Assembly (NCBI GenBank): GCA_022559845.1
Contig: JAHNEJ010001605.1
Location: 1-64,000 of the forward strand
DNA length: 64,000 bases
Source: Amorphophallus konjac
Taxonomy: Eukaryota; Streptophyta; Magnoliopsida; Alismatales; Araceae
Direction of reading: 5' to 3'
The notes beneath the pieces are model-generated. The model searched no databases. It worked only from the letters and a program-made list of their open reading frames with translations, and was not told where the DNA came from. The stretch's first letter is position 1. Each line of letters opens with the position of its first letter. The position numbers were made by a program, and so were the translations under genes. Of the stretch, positions 33,847 through 45,548 are shown one piece after another.

Positions 33847-34108
33847 TCATGCTCTTGGTCGCGCTTAGGTCTTCTGGTTCATGTTTGTGTGTGTTATTCT
33901 CGCTTTTTACCGTTTTGGGCCTTGCCCTCTGGTTGTAATTGGGCTCCTCTCTTTCTTGTAGGATGCCCCCCCCCCCTGGACCTTGCTGTCCACTGTATCC
34001 CTATCCTTTCCCTCTTACCAACCTCTTTTATCTATAAAATTTCCTTGTATGGTGGTTGGGGTTCCTCTACCCTTGCCCCTACAAGTATCAACCTTAGTTA
34101 AAAAAAAA
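31039..34108 (+). mobile_element. ORF1-only LINE inserted between RNase H and integrase
   Basis: GACAGG at 31,033-31,038 is repeated at 34,109-34,114, directly after a nine-A tail, so the insert is 3,070 bp with a 6-bp target duplication. Up to 33,846 it encodes an L1-type plant ORF1: a long Pro/Ala-rich N part, a DUF4283 domain (near 31,850-32,330) and a CCHC knuckle CRSCQQLGHVVDKC near 32,395, then a Pro-rich tail. A short 3' UTR follows. No ORF2 (endonuclease, RT) is present, so the copy is non-autonomous. The pol codons on the two sides of the duplication agree in sense, which supports these ends. Confidence 0.85.
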
Positions 34109-35466
34109 GACAGGATAGCAAGGAAGATCCTGCAGGAAGATATCCTTGAGAAGAGGGAAATCATGTTGGCAGAGGCCGAAGAAGAACTGGCTGATGAAGA
34201 GAAACCATGGTTCTATGAAATTGTCAAATATTGCCAAAATCAGTCTTATCCTGAAGGGGCCACCACAGAGGACAAGAAAGCCATAAGAAGGGTGGCTCAG
34301 AAATACACATTGATCGGAGGTCTACTCTATAGGAGGAGCCTTACTGGTATTCTGTTAAGATGTCTTGGTGACGATGAGGTTTGGAAATGTGTAGAGGAGA
34401 CGCACTCGGGTGTGTGCGGTGGCCACGTGAATAGTCAGATGCTCGCCAAGAAGATCATTCGTCAAGGCTTTTATTGGCCCACTATGGAAGAGGATTGTGC
34501 TGTCTATGTCCGTAGGTGTGTCAAGTGTCAACTTCACGCCGATAAAATCCATTCACCATCTTCCTCACTTCATCCAATATCCTCCCCATGGCCTTTCTCC
34601 ATGTGGGCATTCGACATCATTGGTCCCCTAGGTGATCCCAATTCCCTCACCAAGCAGAAATCTTTCATCCTTACTGCGACGGAATACTTCACCAAATGGG
34701 CCGAAGCCGAAGCTTACGCGGAAATCAAGGCGTCAACAGTCTGCAAGTTCATCATGAAAACATTCTCGCCAGATTCGGCGTCCCAAGCACGATCGTCACC
34801 GACAATGGGCCACAATTCATTTCTCAGGACCTACAGGACCTCTGCAAAAGGTACGCAATTGCATTGCATCATTCATCGCCTTATTACCCACAAGGTAACG
34901 GCCAAGCGGAGGCCACCAATAAAACATTGCTCAAAATCATCAAAAAAACCTGCGAGTCTAGTAAGTTTTCAGACTGGCCAGAAAAGCTTATCGAAGCCCT
35001 ATGGGCCTATCGCACTTCAATCCGTACCCCCACCGGGCAGACTCCATTTGCCCTCACTTATGGTATGGAAGCGGTAGTCCCGTACGAGACTCTGATCCCT
35101 TCTCTCAGGGTACAATTGGATGAGGAATTTCCCCTCGACGATCGTCGTAATTCACTCCTCGCCCAGTTGGAACTCTTGGATGAGAAGCGGCTGGCCGCCG
35201 CCGAACACGCGCGTGTGTATCAAAATAGACTCGCTCGCTTTTACCAAAAGAAAGTCGTTGAGAGAAAATTCAAAGTCGGTGAGATGGTCGTAAAAAGAAT
35301 TTTTGTCAAACCTGGAGGGCCGCGTTCTAAGCTCCAACCCAATTGGGAAGGACCATTTGTAATTCAAGCCGTGTACCCTGGCAACGCCTACAAGCTAGTC
35401 AACGCCGAAGGGACCGAGTTATCCCACCCTTGGAATGGGCTTTATCTTAAGAAATACTACCCTTAG
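34109..35466 (+). pseudogene. Integrase of element A, cut off by the LINE and frameshifted
   Basis: After the LINE the pol frame resumes with an HHCC finger (HSGVCGGH, then CVKCQLH near 34,405-34,535) and the first catalytic Asp (FDIIGPL). Loss of one A in the run near 34,757-34,760 moves the rest into another frame. That frame has the second Asp (VTDNGPQF), the Glu (NGQAEATNKTL) and the C-terminal GPF-type region, ending at TAG 35,464-35,466. With the insertion and the shift, this copy cannot make integrase. Confidence 0.85.
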
Positions 35467-37228
35467 CACAAAACAAAAAAAAACGATGAAAAGATAAAAA
35501 CATCAAAAACAAGGAATATTGAAAACCACTAAAAATATGGAAAATTCAAAATGCCGATGCCTGGCAGGCACCATGTAGTTAAGTCCCTGCATCTAAGCTT
35601 CATGTTAGGATAGGGCCCATTAAGGCTTGGTAGGCACCGGGTCTTGGTTTGCCAGAACCGTGGAGATCCCTGTCCGGCCACGTCGGCCTATGCTCGCTCG
35701 AAGGAAGCTAACATGTGTTCACTTATGTATTTTATTCAAAAAAGTTGGTAGCATCACCTACGGTAGGGCCACACCTAGAAGATCTCCGGAAGCTGTAATC
35801 TTTATTCTTTTCTCTTCGACCAAATGAGACAGTCGGCGCCCTTAAAACGCTGAGCATGAGAAACCGAAACTCAAACCCCAAAGGCAAGAGTAGGACCCAT
35901 TTCCTCGAGCATCGATCAGAGCACGAGAAGAGGGCAGTGTCCCCGCAGGCATACGAAGAGGGAGCCCACCAATGTCAAACGACTATATCTCCCTCACAGA
36001 AAGAAATACAAAATCAAAATCAAGAGAAAAGCCTGGTCGTGACCGTGCCTGGTACGATAAACGGAACCCCTCAAAGCAAAAGTCTGAATCCACAAAGGGG
36101 GGCCGTGGAATGTAAATGCTCGAGATTTGGTCCGAAGTTGTCCGAAAGGAAAGAGTTAATGGGCCCTTATTCGCTCGCCGGGTTAACGGCTTTGCCGGTC
36201 CTCTCAGGAGGTTTATCCCCTACGCTCTTCCTTCTCCCTCTAAAGATGAAGGTTCGATGGAGTTTCTGAAAGGTGAAAACTGCCCAGGGTCTGCGACCTT
36301 ATTTTAATATACACATTTTGGTTGCCTACTTTGAAAAGCAAAAGCTATCGCTGCGAAGGAGTCTCTGTGTTTCTGGCTGGTCAAGACCCCTGTTTACCAC
36401 CTTGATGTCTTCTTGTTTAACCTCGGGCTTAGGCCAATGCAAGCGCGTCACCTATGGGTACGACGGCGTCTGATTCCGGGTCAGCGTCGCGCGGTTGGTC
36501 GTTAGGGTTCCAGGGTGTTCCATCTTATACCATCTAGAGTTGTGAGGAAACAGACCCGGGTCGGGCAAATCATCTACCTCAAACACCTTTTGGGTGAATC
36601 CCTGTGGTCGGAAGCAACTGGGAGCCTAAGCATGGCATGACGGTATTGTCATCAGGGTAAGTCTTAGCCGGCGGGATCGTCATTCGAGGGGTCTAGAGGC
36701 CCAAATCAACCTAGATGTGCACTTAGGATACCTGGGAGGTTAGTAAGAAACCCCTGTCTCACGTAGGTTAGGTGCCATTTGGGTGCTTGCCGGGCGTTAG
36801 CAATAAAAAAATTGAAATGATAAAAGCAAAAAAAATAGAAAAGAGAAATGTACATATTTGCAAACAAAAAAAATCTTTTTATGATAAAACAAAAAAAAAT
36901 ATAAAAAAGAAAACAAATCAATTTTGCATGATTGCATTTACGTGCAGCATCTCACTTTTAATACCGCTTGCATTCGTGTGCTTGCCTGTCGCATTTATCA
37001 TCACCGCATCTTTCCCTTGCCTTCATTAAATAAAGGCTTGGCCCCTTGACCAGTTATCAAGGACAGTCACAGTGACCATTTGCTTATTGAGCAAGGGGCC
37101 AAGTCAGAACAGAAATTCTGATTTGTTTGTTTCAGTGATATGTGCAGGGATTCAGGTAACTGAAGCAAAGGTGAAAAACAAACAAACCAAACCTTGTGTT
37201 TTATTCCAAAAAAACCAAAAAATTTACA
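35467..37228 (+). other. Spacer between pol and antisense genes
   Basis: About 1.76 kb with A-rich stretches (35,470-35,540; 36,800-36,915) and no supported gene. It probably includes the 3' UTRs of the convergent pol and antisense transcripts. Confidence 0.5.
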
Positions 37229-39711
37229 TCAAGTTCCGCCCTCTCTCTCTGCATTACTCGTCCCACTACTCTCCGGGCAAAACACTCTCAAAGGTGCTAC
37301 CCAACTACGAAAAGCGGTACTCCTGCCGCTCTGTACTCCTCTTCCTATTCCCACATCCCGGCGTTGATCCGCGGAAGCAGCAGAGAAGCTACCAACACGA
37401 AAGCCACGCTCTCGTGCTCTTCGGTAGCGCTCCTCACCATCTCTCAGCCACTGTTCAGCAAGACCAAGGCTGATTCGGAGTTCGAATAGTTGGGCCTCCA
37501 TGGCCCTTCGTTCCTCCCTTTCAGTCAAACTGTTGGCTCTTTCTCTCTCTGCGTCTCTTTCTCTCTCTGTCCGTTCTCTCTCACGGTCTTCCCTCTCTAA
37601 CTGGAGAGTGATCCTCAGTTCCATAGCATCCCTGGATGAGTCGTCATCAGGATGACGCCGCAGTTCCCTCTCCAGTTCTGCTATCCTAGCCTCCTTATGC
37701 GCAGCTTGGGCAAGCGCTTCTTCCGTCTCCTTTTCCTGCCGAGTGAACCATCTCAGATACGCGATAAGGCGTAAACAAGAGAACTCAACGCTGAAACTTT
37801 TACCTGTACACGAAGCATTCCTTCTGCCTCCGCAGCACGCTGCGTGGCGTGAGCAAGTTGCTCATGAAGCGAGTCAAGTTCTGAGGTGGGAATCCACAAG
37901 CTGGAAGAGGAACCACCTACTCCCATCGCTGGGGAGGCTGCGCCAATCTGGGCATGCTGCGACCATGTGAATTAGCAGCCAACATCTGGAATCTGGGGTT
38001 TTAACTAGGAACGTACTGTACACCTACCAAGGCGCTCGTAGCTCCGCGGGTATCGCCCAACTGTTGTTCCATCTCTGCCAAGCGAGTCCGTAAATTCGCG
38101 ATCATGGCATCCCGGACATCCTGCGGCCTTACAAGTCAGCATTTTCACCAGAAAACCAAGAAAAGAGAAAGAAGAGAAGAGAAAAGGGGAAACCTACCTC
38201 CACAAGTCCCCGGGGTTGGAACCGTTCTGCGTACTTTGTCCTATATAGACGCAAATAGTCTTCGCTGTCCCGCGCCTGCGATTCTACAATCGTGCCACCC
38301 CGTTGCCAGTCTTCGTACTGTTCAGGGAACCGCACGCGCCAGTCAATGCAGGTCGCCGGTCCTCGCGTCTTTCTCCCGACACGAGGTGGCGCGGCCGTAT
38401 CCACCCATTCCTGAGCCAGTCCTAAGGTTCTCATAACCAATCGTAGCCGGAGCGGCTCGATTTCATTCAGGCAGTGCATCCACAGTTCACGTCCGAACCG
38501 GGCACGACTTGCTAGAACCCACGGCTGGTCGGCATCGACCATGTCTGAGTAGGGTCTCCAGTTTACCATCGCTGCAGGGAACTCCTGTAGCTCTCGCCTC
38601 AGCACCATCAGTTGGTAGGTTAGGGGTGCCGCACTCATGATGGGTTCCCACCGCCTGGCTAGCGGCACCATCGCAGGTCGCCAATGTCGAGCTCTCCCCA
38701 TGGGGAGGTAATAATAGCTCCATAACTGCTCGGCGCAGGTCATCAGTACCATGCAAAAACACAAAAAAAAAAAATATATACAAAACAAGCAAAACCAAAA
38801 AAAATACCTGGATGAATGGTGTGAAGCCACTCACAGTCATCTCACGATCCGTTTCTTGGAATAGGCCTGCAAACAAGTGTGCCAGCATGGCGGCTCCCCA
38901 GGCATAATACCCTACTCTTTCAAGGTCTGACAGCAGCTCCAGGAAGCAACATTGGATACCATCCCCTTTCGAGCTCAGTACCAATCTCCCCAAAAGGAAG
39001 AGGAGAAATCTCCTCAAATCTATGTTACATCTTTCCCAGTTGCCGAAATCTGTGCAATACACGGCGCGGCATCCTATTTCTATCCTTTCCATGAACTCTT
39101 CTGAGGATTCATCATCCCGCCGACGAGTGTCGGTGAGCCCTAATGCATCCATGAGGGACGCCCTAGCTACCGACCTATTTTTCCGACCATCCAGGTCCAG
39201 ACCCAGTAACTTCTGGGCACCTTCTCTGTAGTCCGCGTAAGTGACTCCGGTCACTGCCTCGCCCTCTACCTTCAGGCTTGTGATCCGGACCACATCCTCC
39301 AAGCTGGGCACCATGTGCCCCCAGGGCATCAGGAATGCCCGGCTCACTGGGTCCCATCTCTCACACAAAGCTTGGATCAGAACCAGGTCGGGCTTGATCG
39401 GCTCGATCCGAAGAAAGGTACCAAATCCCATCACGTCTAGCCTCGCCTTCTGAAAATCTGGGAGGCCCCTGTACGCCGCTACTACCAACTCCCACAAGAT
39501 TTGTGATTTCATCACAACCTACACATACAAGGAATGGGGGTGAGGTTTGGTCACAAGAAAGGAAGAAAAAATGAGAAAAGGGCAAGAAAACTTGGCTTAC
39601 GAGTTGTGATTGGGCCCTTTCGCTGAAGTGCCCTTCAAGGTCTGAAAGCCTTCTGGAACTACTACCACTGGACCTGCTTCTCTTCGAGGAATGGGAAGAT
39701 TCGCCCTCCAT
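37229..39711 (-). CDS. Antisense PMD gene I (six coding exons)
   Basis: Exons inferred from GT-AG signals: 39,711-39,601, 39,518-38,808, 38,725-38,198, 38,120-38,028, 37,956-37,804 and 37,735-37,229, giving about 700 residues with every intron in phase 0. The second and third exons form a plant mobile domain: HMVPSLEDVVRITSLKVEG, LLFLLGRLVL, YYAWGAAMLAHLFAGL, and NEIEPLRLRLVMRTLGLAQEW. The last exons are an Arg/Glu-rich coiled coil (ERERTERERDAERERA). The first exon starts MEGESSHSSKRS and ends near RRLSDLEGH. A TATA box (TCTATAAATTC, 39,804-39,815, minus) lies about 95 bp before the ATG. No stops or shifts were seen. The role is unknown; host PMD proteins act in the nucleus in silencing and genome stability. 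Confidence 0.8.
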
Positions 39712-39803
39712 CCAACTCTCGGAATTTTGAACTCCTCTTCTCCCGTAAGAACTTGTGCTCCTCGAGTTAGCTCTCGATATACCTGGGAGGATAAAAGGGA
39801 CAA

Positions 39804-39815
39804 GAATTTATAGAA
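39804..39815 (-). promoter_or_regulatory. TATA box of antisense gene I
   Basis: On the minus strand TTTCTATAAATTC precedes the ATG at 39,711 by about 95 bp. The rest of 39,816-40,296 holds no gene that I can support. Confidence 0.5.
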
Positions 39816-40296
39816 ATGGAAGGAGTGCGGGCCAAGATTGCCTCCATCACCTGTCGATGATAGCCCTCGCAATAAGACACCGGCCAAGCGACCCCATGTG
39901 TCGCTTCACCGCTCACACAGGGTGATTGACTGGACGAAGAATAGGACGAATAGCCCCTATGTTGTCTAGGGATACCCTATCATGTTTTGGAGGACGCCCG
40001 CAAAATTTGGCACAACATCCGGGAAAAGGAACTAGGGCCGTCAGTATTGACTTCGACGGCAGATTCCCGTGGAAAATGGTCACAATAAGACGTGATTCTC
40101 CGCTCGAGGCGGAGTCTCGACAGATCCGTCACATGGGAACAGTGCAGAGGAGAAGAAGTGTAGGGAAGAAGGAACGCACAAGAGGACAAACAAGCATCAG
40201 AAAATCAAATCACTCCATTCATAATTCTACATAAGCTGTCAAAAACATCATAAACATAAAGAGGTGACGGGTCCACTAGCCCGCCAATCCTCACCA

Positions 40297-41581
40297 TCAC
40301 TCATCTCTCTGGGCACTCTCCTCCTCTCCCCCGAGGTGAGGGTCCCTCAGAAGCCTCCAGGATCCCCGTGCAGTAGCACCTGCCTCGCCTCTGGGCGCCT
40401 GCTCCGCAGCAGTGACTCGCTGCTCCTCCCCTGGCGTGGCGAAGAAGCCACTGGCGGCAAAGCGACCGGACTGGCGGAGTCGCTCCCCGAACTCTCGCGC
40501 TCTCTCGTAGCACGTCTCCATCCCTCCTAGCCTCTGCACGACGGCCTGAAGGCCCAGCTGGAGCTCCCTCACTTGGGCCTCCAAGGCCCTCCTCTCGGTC
40601 AGATCCCGCTGTCGCTCGGACCTTCTCTCGGCTTTCTCTCTCTCTACCTCTCTCCTCATCATCTGCAGAAGAACCCTTAACTCCAGGATGTCTGGAGAAG
40701 GTCTCTCCTCACCACGGTGCCGCAGCTCCGCTACAGTCGCCACCCAGGCGTCACGCTCCTCTTCCGCCCGGGTCGCACGGGCCACCGCACCGGCAAGTTG
40801 CTCCCGGAGGGAAGCAATCTCGAGAAAAGGGGCCGAGGAGCTAGAAGATCCGCCAGCCGCTCCCACCGTCGCTGTCTGCTGGGCACGCTGGAACAAAATA
40901 AACAACGGCCGTCAGTGAAACTCCAAAATCTGAAGTTAAAAGGGCGGCACGTAACTTACCAGGAGCGACAGCTCATGTTGAGCGACGGCCAGTTGCCGCC
41001 TAGTCTCTGACAGCTGGGCGCGCGAGCCGCCGATGCCACGCGTGTCCCCAGCTTGGGGAAGCCCCGCGTAACTCTCTCTCTGCCGCCGCAGGAAGTCGGC
41101 ACTGTCCTGCACCAGTACACCCCCTTGCTGTCCAGGGAGACGCACGGGCCAGTCCTCGAGCCTCGCCTTGCCGCGACTCTCCCTCCTGACGCGGCTCGGC
41201 TCGTCTGCACTCGCCCACTCATCGGCCAGGCCCAGGGTCCTTGCCATGTCCTGCACCAAGAAAGGGGTCCCATATCAGTCAAAAGGAACGCGTCCCCTGT
41301 CTAGGACGCGTCCATCATTTGAGTGCAACACTCTCCGAACCCTTTCCTCCTCGCCCGGCTCGCTTCAAAACCCAAAATGAATTAAAAGAGGAAGAGATCG
41401 GAGGACCTACCGGACCGTATTCACCTCCTCCCACGCCAGCGGGCCCCTCGGGTCCCTCGGGGGCCCGAAGCGGCCCTTCCTCCTCCATGGACGCCGTTCC
41501 GTGATCGGGCGCGTCCCTCCTTGGGCGAGGATTTCCTCGTCCCTCTCCACCTTCACCACGGTCGGGCCCACCGAACTCCAT
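40297..41581 (-). CDS. Antisense PMD-derived gene II, domain-reduced
   Basis: Exons 41,581-41,411, 41,250-40,960 and 40,887-40,297, all phase 0, give about 350 residues. The first exon (MEFGGPDRGEGGEG) is unlike those of genes I and III. The second begins in the middle of the PMD C-terminal part (MARTLGLADEW, compare MRTLGLAQEW) and runs without an intron into the segment that is a separate exon in the others. The third fuses two exons of the others and is mainly coiled coil (REQLAGAVARATRAEEERDA). The exons coding for the PMD core are absent. Splice signals are good (TTTCTTGGTGCAG; donor GTAAGT) and no stops occur, so it may be an expressed adaptor-like derivative rather than debris. Confidence 0.7.
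41285..41312. repeat. Palindrome in intron 1 of gene II
   Basis: GGAACGCGTCC and its partner GGACGCGTCC flank a short centre within the intron between 41,411 and 41,250. It is a diverged member of the GGCGTCC palindrome family. Confidence 0.6.
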
Positions 41582-41682
41582 CGATCAAAAGAGGAGGAAG
41601 ACGAAAAAGGGGCAAGCGCGTTTCGGCGGGAGGCGGGCTCGTTTGCGGGTAAGGCACGGGAGAAGAAAGGACCACCCGTCGC

Positions 41683-41733
41683 TTTAAATTTAAAATCAAG
41701 GATTAAGACGCGTCCTCGCGCCTGGACGCGCCC
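41683..41733 (-). promoter_or_regulatory. Palindrome plus TATA-like box before gene II
   Basis: On the minus strand a degenerate GGGCGCGTCCAGG / GGACGCGTC palindrome (41,707-41,733) is followed after 11 bp by TTTTAAATTTAAA (41,683-41,695), about 100 bp before the ATG at 41,581. The order and spacing match those in LTR X and gene III. Confidence 0.5.
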
Positions 41734-41936
41734 AAAAGGGGGGAAAGGAAACAAAATCCCCCCGTGCAAAACTTAGTTCCCCGCTGTTCATGGCAAGGTC
41801 TCGCGAAGCACGCCTCAAAGGACAACTCAGTAAGTGTGGGAGAGAGAAGTACACACAACACAAAAGCCATTTCCATTTCATATAATAGCCGAAAGTACAT
41901 CATACAGTGAGAAGGGTGACGTGTACAAGCAACTCT

Positions 41937-44900
41937 CTAACTCTCACCGTCACCCTCCTGGTCATCTCCTTCCTCCCTCCTCTGACGGAGATCCCTAGGG
42001 GGCCTCCGCGACCTCTGTGAACCCTGAGAAGCCGTGCTCGCCTCGCCCTGCGGTGGCACTCCAGCCTCGAAGGCGCGACGACGCTCCTCGGCCGAAGAAA
42101 CCAGGTAGCTGCCCATGGAAAAAGAACCAGACTGACGAAGTCGCGCCCCGCGTTCCTTCGCCCTCTGGTACCGCTCCTCGCTCTCCCGAAGCCTCCCCTC
42201 CGCCGTGCCAAGACTCAATCGGAGCTCCAGCAGCTGGGCCTCTAGAGCCCTCCTCTCGGTCTGATCCCGCTGTCGCTCCTCCCTCTCTCTCTCTCTATCC
42301 CTCTCCCTCTCTCTCTCCACGCTCTCCCTATCCCTCTCCCTCTCCTCTCTCTCCCTCATCGCCTCTCTCCTCGACAGCTCGAGGGCGATCCGCAGATCCA
42401 CTACGTCGCGAGGAAGCTCCTCAGCCTCCCGTCGCCGCTCCTCCTCTAGCTCCGCAATCCGGACGTCACGCTCTGCCACCCGGGCATCGCGCTCCTGCTC
42501 AGCACGAACAGCACGCGCCAGGGCCTCTCGGATCTCGGCCACCTGTCAAGACACGCATGCACCGTAAGAGAACAGTGATAGAAGGAAAGTAGCTGGAAAA
42601 GGGTCGCGGCCAAGCAAGCACTCACTCGAGCCTCGCGGTCACGCTCGGCCTCCTCAGCCCGAGCCACCGCGTACGCCAGCTGCTCCTGGAGGGCAGAAAC
42701 CTCCGGAGGAGGGCCCCGCGAACTGGAACCCGCTCCACCAGCCATCGCGGCTGCCGCTGTCTGGTGGGCCCGCTGAAACACGGGGCAAACGTCAGTCAAA
42801 GGCTAAGCATCAAAAATCCAGGTCACAAAAAAATGCATTGCATAAACTCACCAGGATCTCCAACTCCTGTCGGATGGCCACCAACTGTCGCCTGGCGTCC
42901 GCCAACTGGGCCCGCAGGTCGGCAATCATGGTATCACGAGCATCCTGCATTACACATAAGTTAGTATCCCATGCATACATATAGAAAGGTGGAGCAGTTT
43001 CATTTCACTTACCCCTGCCATACCACCCAAGGAGAGGCGGTCCCCGTACGTAGCTCGGTACCGTCTCATGTAGTCTGTGCTATCCTGTACGTGGGACACT
43101 ACTGGGACCCCGCCCTGCTGCCAGTCCTGGTACTGTGCTGGGAAGCGCGTACGCCAGTCCACGATCTTCGCCTTCCCCTTGGTCTTCCGCCCAATGCGGG
43201 CCGGCGCATCTACGTCTACCCACTCCTGGGCCAGCCCCAACGTCCTCATGACCAGTCTAAGCCGCAGCGGCTCAATCTCGTTCAGGCAATGGACCCACAC
43301 GTCCCGCCTGAAGCGAGGAAGACCCGCTACAACCCAGGGCTGGCCAGCATCGCCCATGCCCAAGTAGGGCCTCCACACCACCTGCATCACCATACATACA
43401 TCATGTTAGTTACCATTCAGTCACATGCATAAACACAAAAAAATCATGCGCATCATACCATGGCCTCGGGATACTCGCTCAGCTCTCGACGAAGTGACGC
43501 CAGCTGGTAGCCGTGGGGTGCTGCAACCACGACCGGCCTCCACTGCCGCGCCAGAGGCACGGCCCTCCTGTTCCCATGCCTAGCCCTCCCCATCGGGAAA
43601 TAGTAATAGCTCCACACCTGCATCCATCATACATCATTAGTACAATAATTGCATATTTAACTGTGAGAATGCATAAATAAAATGTTTACCTGGAGGAAAG
43701 GTGCGAAGCCGCTGACTGTCGTCTCCTTCTCCGAAGTCTGGGAGAGATCGGCAATCAGATGGGCAAGCAGAGCCGCTCCCCACGCATAGTGCCCCACTCT
43801 GTCCAGATCCGCCAAGAGCCCGAGGAAACGGCAGTGGATGCCATCCCCCTTCGTCCCCAGCAGAAGGCGGCCCAGGAAGAAGAAAAGAAACCTCCGAAGG
43901 TCTAGATCCACCAGCTCCCTCTCGCTCGGATCCTGGGTGAAAGCTGCACGAGCATCCCCCTCCAGTCGAGCCAAGAACTCCGCTCCAGTCTCGCTAACCC
44001 GCTGACGCGGGTCGACGAATCCGAGCGCCTCCATGATCTCCACTCGGCCGACTACCCTGCTGTCTCTATCAGTCACGCTCGTCTCTAACCACAGCAGGTC
44101 CAGGGCACTCTCTCGGTAGTCGGGGTAGGTGACCCCGCTGACTGCCTCTCCGTCAACTCGTAGCCCGGTGATCCGAGCCACGTCCTCCAGTGACGGCACC
44201 ATGTGCCCCCAGGGCATCAGAAACGCCCGGCTCGGTGCGTGCCACCGCTCCCTCAGTGCCTGGATAAGAGGAAGGTCGAGCCGGAAGGGCTCGATCCTAA
44301 GGAAAGCTCCAAAGCCCATGGCGTCCACACGCGCCCTCTGGAAATCCGGCAGCCCACGGTATGCTGCCACCACCAAGGACCAGCTGATCCGGCCCTTCAT
44401 CACGCCCTGCAAACCACAAAACCAACAAAGAACACATCAGCATCATGAACAGTAATCAACAATAACACTGTATATACTATTTTATTTTATTTAAAAAAAA
44501 AATACATATATATATTTTTGGAGGCGTCCAGACCCCTGGACGCCTCCTTCCTATTTTCTTTTTTTCTTTTTCGAAAAAAATCCAAAATCCAAAAAACAAA
44601 AATAAAAAAAATATATATAATATATATATAATTATGGAGGCGTCCTAGGCCTTGGACGCCTCCTTATTTTTTAAATTTATTTTATTATTTACGAAAATTA
44701 ATTAACAAATAAAAAAAGAAAAAGAAAACATGGAGGCGTCCAGGTCCCTGGACGCCTCCTTCTCTCACTACCCGCCTCTCTCTCACAGCCTCTCGCACAC
44801 CCGTTTTAGCCTATTGAACCACCGAGTGAGGATTCCGAGGTACTTACCGGGTCGTGATCGTCCTCTCCCGCGTCACCAGCATCCGCAGCAGCCTCCGCGG

Positions 44901-45039
44901 CCAGGAGAGGCACCTCCATCCCCTCCTCCGCAGCAATCTCCTCTGCTGCAGCCTCCTCGGCATCATCCCTCAACCTCCTCGCACGACGAGCCAGTCGTTT
45001 TCGCTTCCCTGGAACCTGGCTCGATCCTCCTCGCTCCAT
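41937..45039 (-). CDS. Antisense PMD gene III (seven exons, intact)
   Basis: Exons 45,039-44,848, 44,406-43,690, 43,617-43,459, 43,381-43,013, 42,944-42,852, 42,772-42,626 and 42,542-41,937 give about 760 residues; all six introns are GT-AG and phase 0. The PMD lies in exons 2-4 (HMVPSLEDVARITGLRVDG, FFFLGRLLLGTKGDG, HYAWGAALLAHLIADL, YYYFPMGRA, LVMRTLGLAQEW). Exons 5-7 form a long Arg/Glu coiled coil (ERERERDREREREERQRD), ending in DDQEGDGES. The first exon (MERGGSSQVPGKRKRLARRA) is strongly basic. Intron 1 (about 440 bp) contains three GGCGTCCAG palindromes. No stop or shift was found over 2.28 kb of coding sequence, unlike the broken sense gag-pol of the same element. Its role is unknown; it is probably nuclear. 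Confidence 0.82.
44519..44760. repeat. Three palindromes in intron 1 of gene III
   Basis: Units at about 44,519-44,548, 44,635-44,665 and 44,731-44,760 read GGAGGCGTCCAGR, a short centre, then the complementary arm. They are separated by AT-rich runs, exactly as in U3 of LTR X. Confidence 0.85.
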
Positions 45040-45116
45040 GGGGACTAAGAATAGGTCGTCTGGGTGACTGGGTCGTCAGATTGAACAGTAAATGAGCAAA
45101 AGGGGGGGGGGGCAAC

Positions 45117-45361
45117 CCTTAAATAGGAATTAGCTTCTTTGGGGCGTCCAGGCGCCTGGACGCCCCCCTTAATTTTTATTTATTTCAAAATTAAAAAAAA
45201 TTTGGGGCGTCCAGGCGCCTGGACGCCCCCAAAACAAAAAAATCAAACAAAATAAAAAATAAAAGTTGGGGCGTCCAGGACCCTGGACGCCCCCAAAACA
45301 AAAAAAATAAAATAAAAATAAAATAAAAATTAGGGGCGTCCAGGCCCCTGAACGCCCCCAT
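45117..45361 (-). promoter_or_regulatory. Palindrome array and TATA-like box before gene III
   Basis: Four palindromes with GGGGCGTCCAGG arms lie near 45,141-45,166, 45,203-45,231, 45,266-45,295 and 45,333-45,361, spaced by about 65 bp of A-rich DNA. On the minus strand the nearest one is followed after 12 bp by CCTATTTAAGGG (45,117-45,128), about 80 bp before the ATG at 45,039. This repeats the order of palindrome and TATA box found in LTR X. Confidence 0.6.
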
Positions 45362-45548
45362 AATAAAAAATTTTCAAACAAAAAAAAATATAATATATTT
45401 ATATAAGAATATGTATATAATCCAAACAAAATAAAAAAAATATATATATACAAAGAAAAAGGAAAACCATAAAAAAGATAATAATTAAGGGGACGGGGTT
45501 CCGAAACATCCATGCCAGATTTTATTCCATCAGAAAAAACAGAGTGAA

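Noticed and set aside
31145..33868. Alternative-frame Pro/Leu/Arg-rich proteins on both strands over the LINE ORF1
   Set aside because: The high GC content of ORF1 opens other frames; only the frame with DUF4283 and the CCHC knuckle has recognisable domains.
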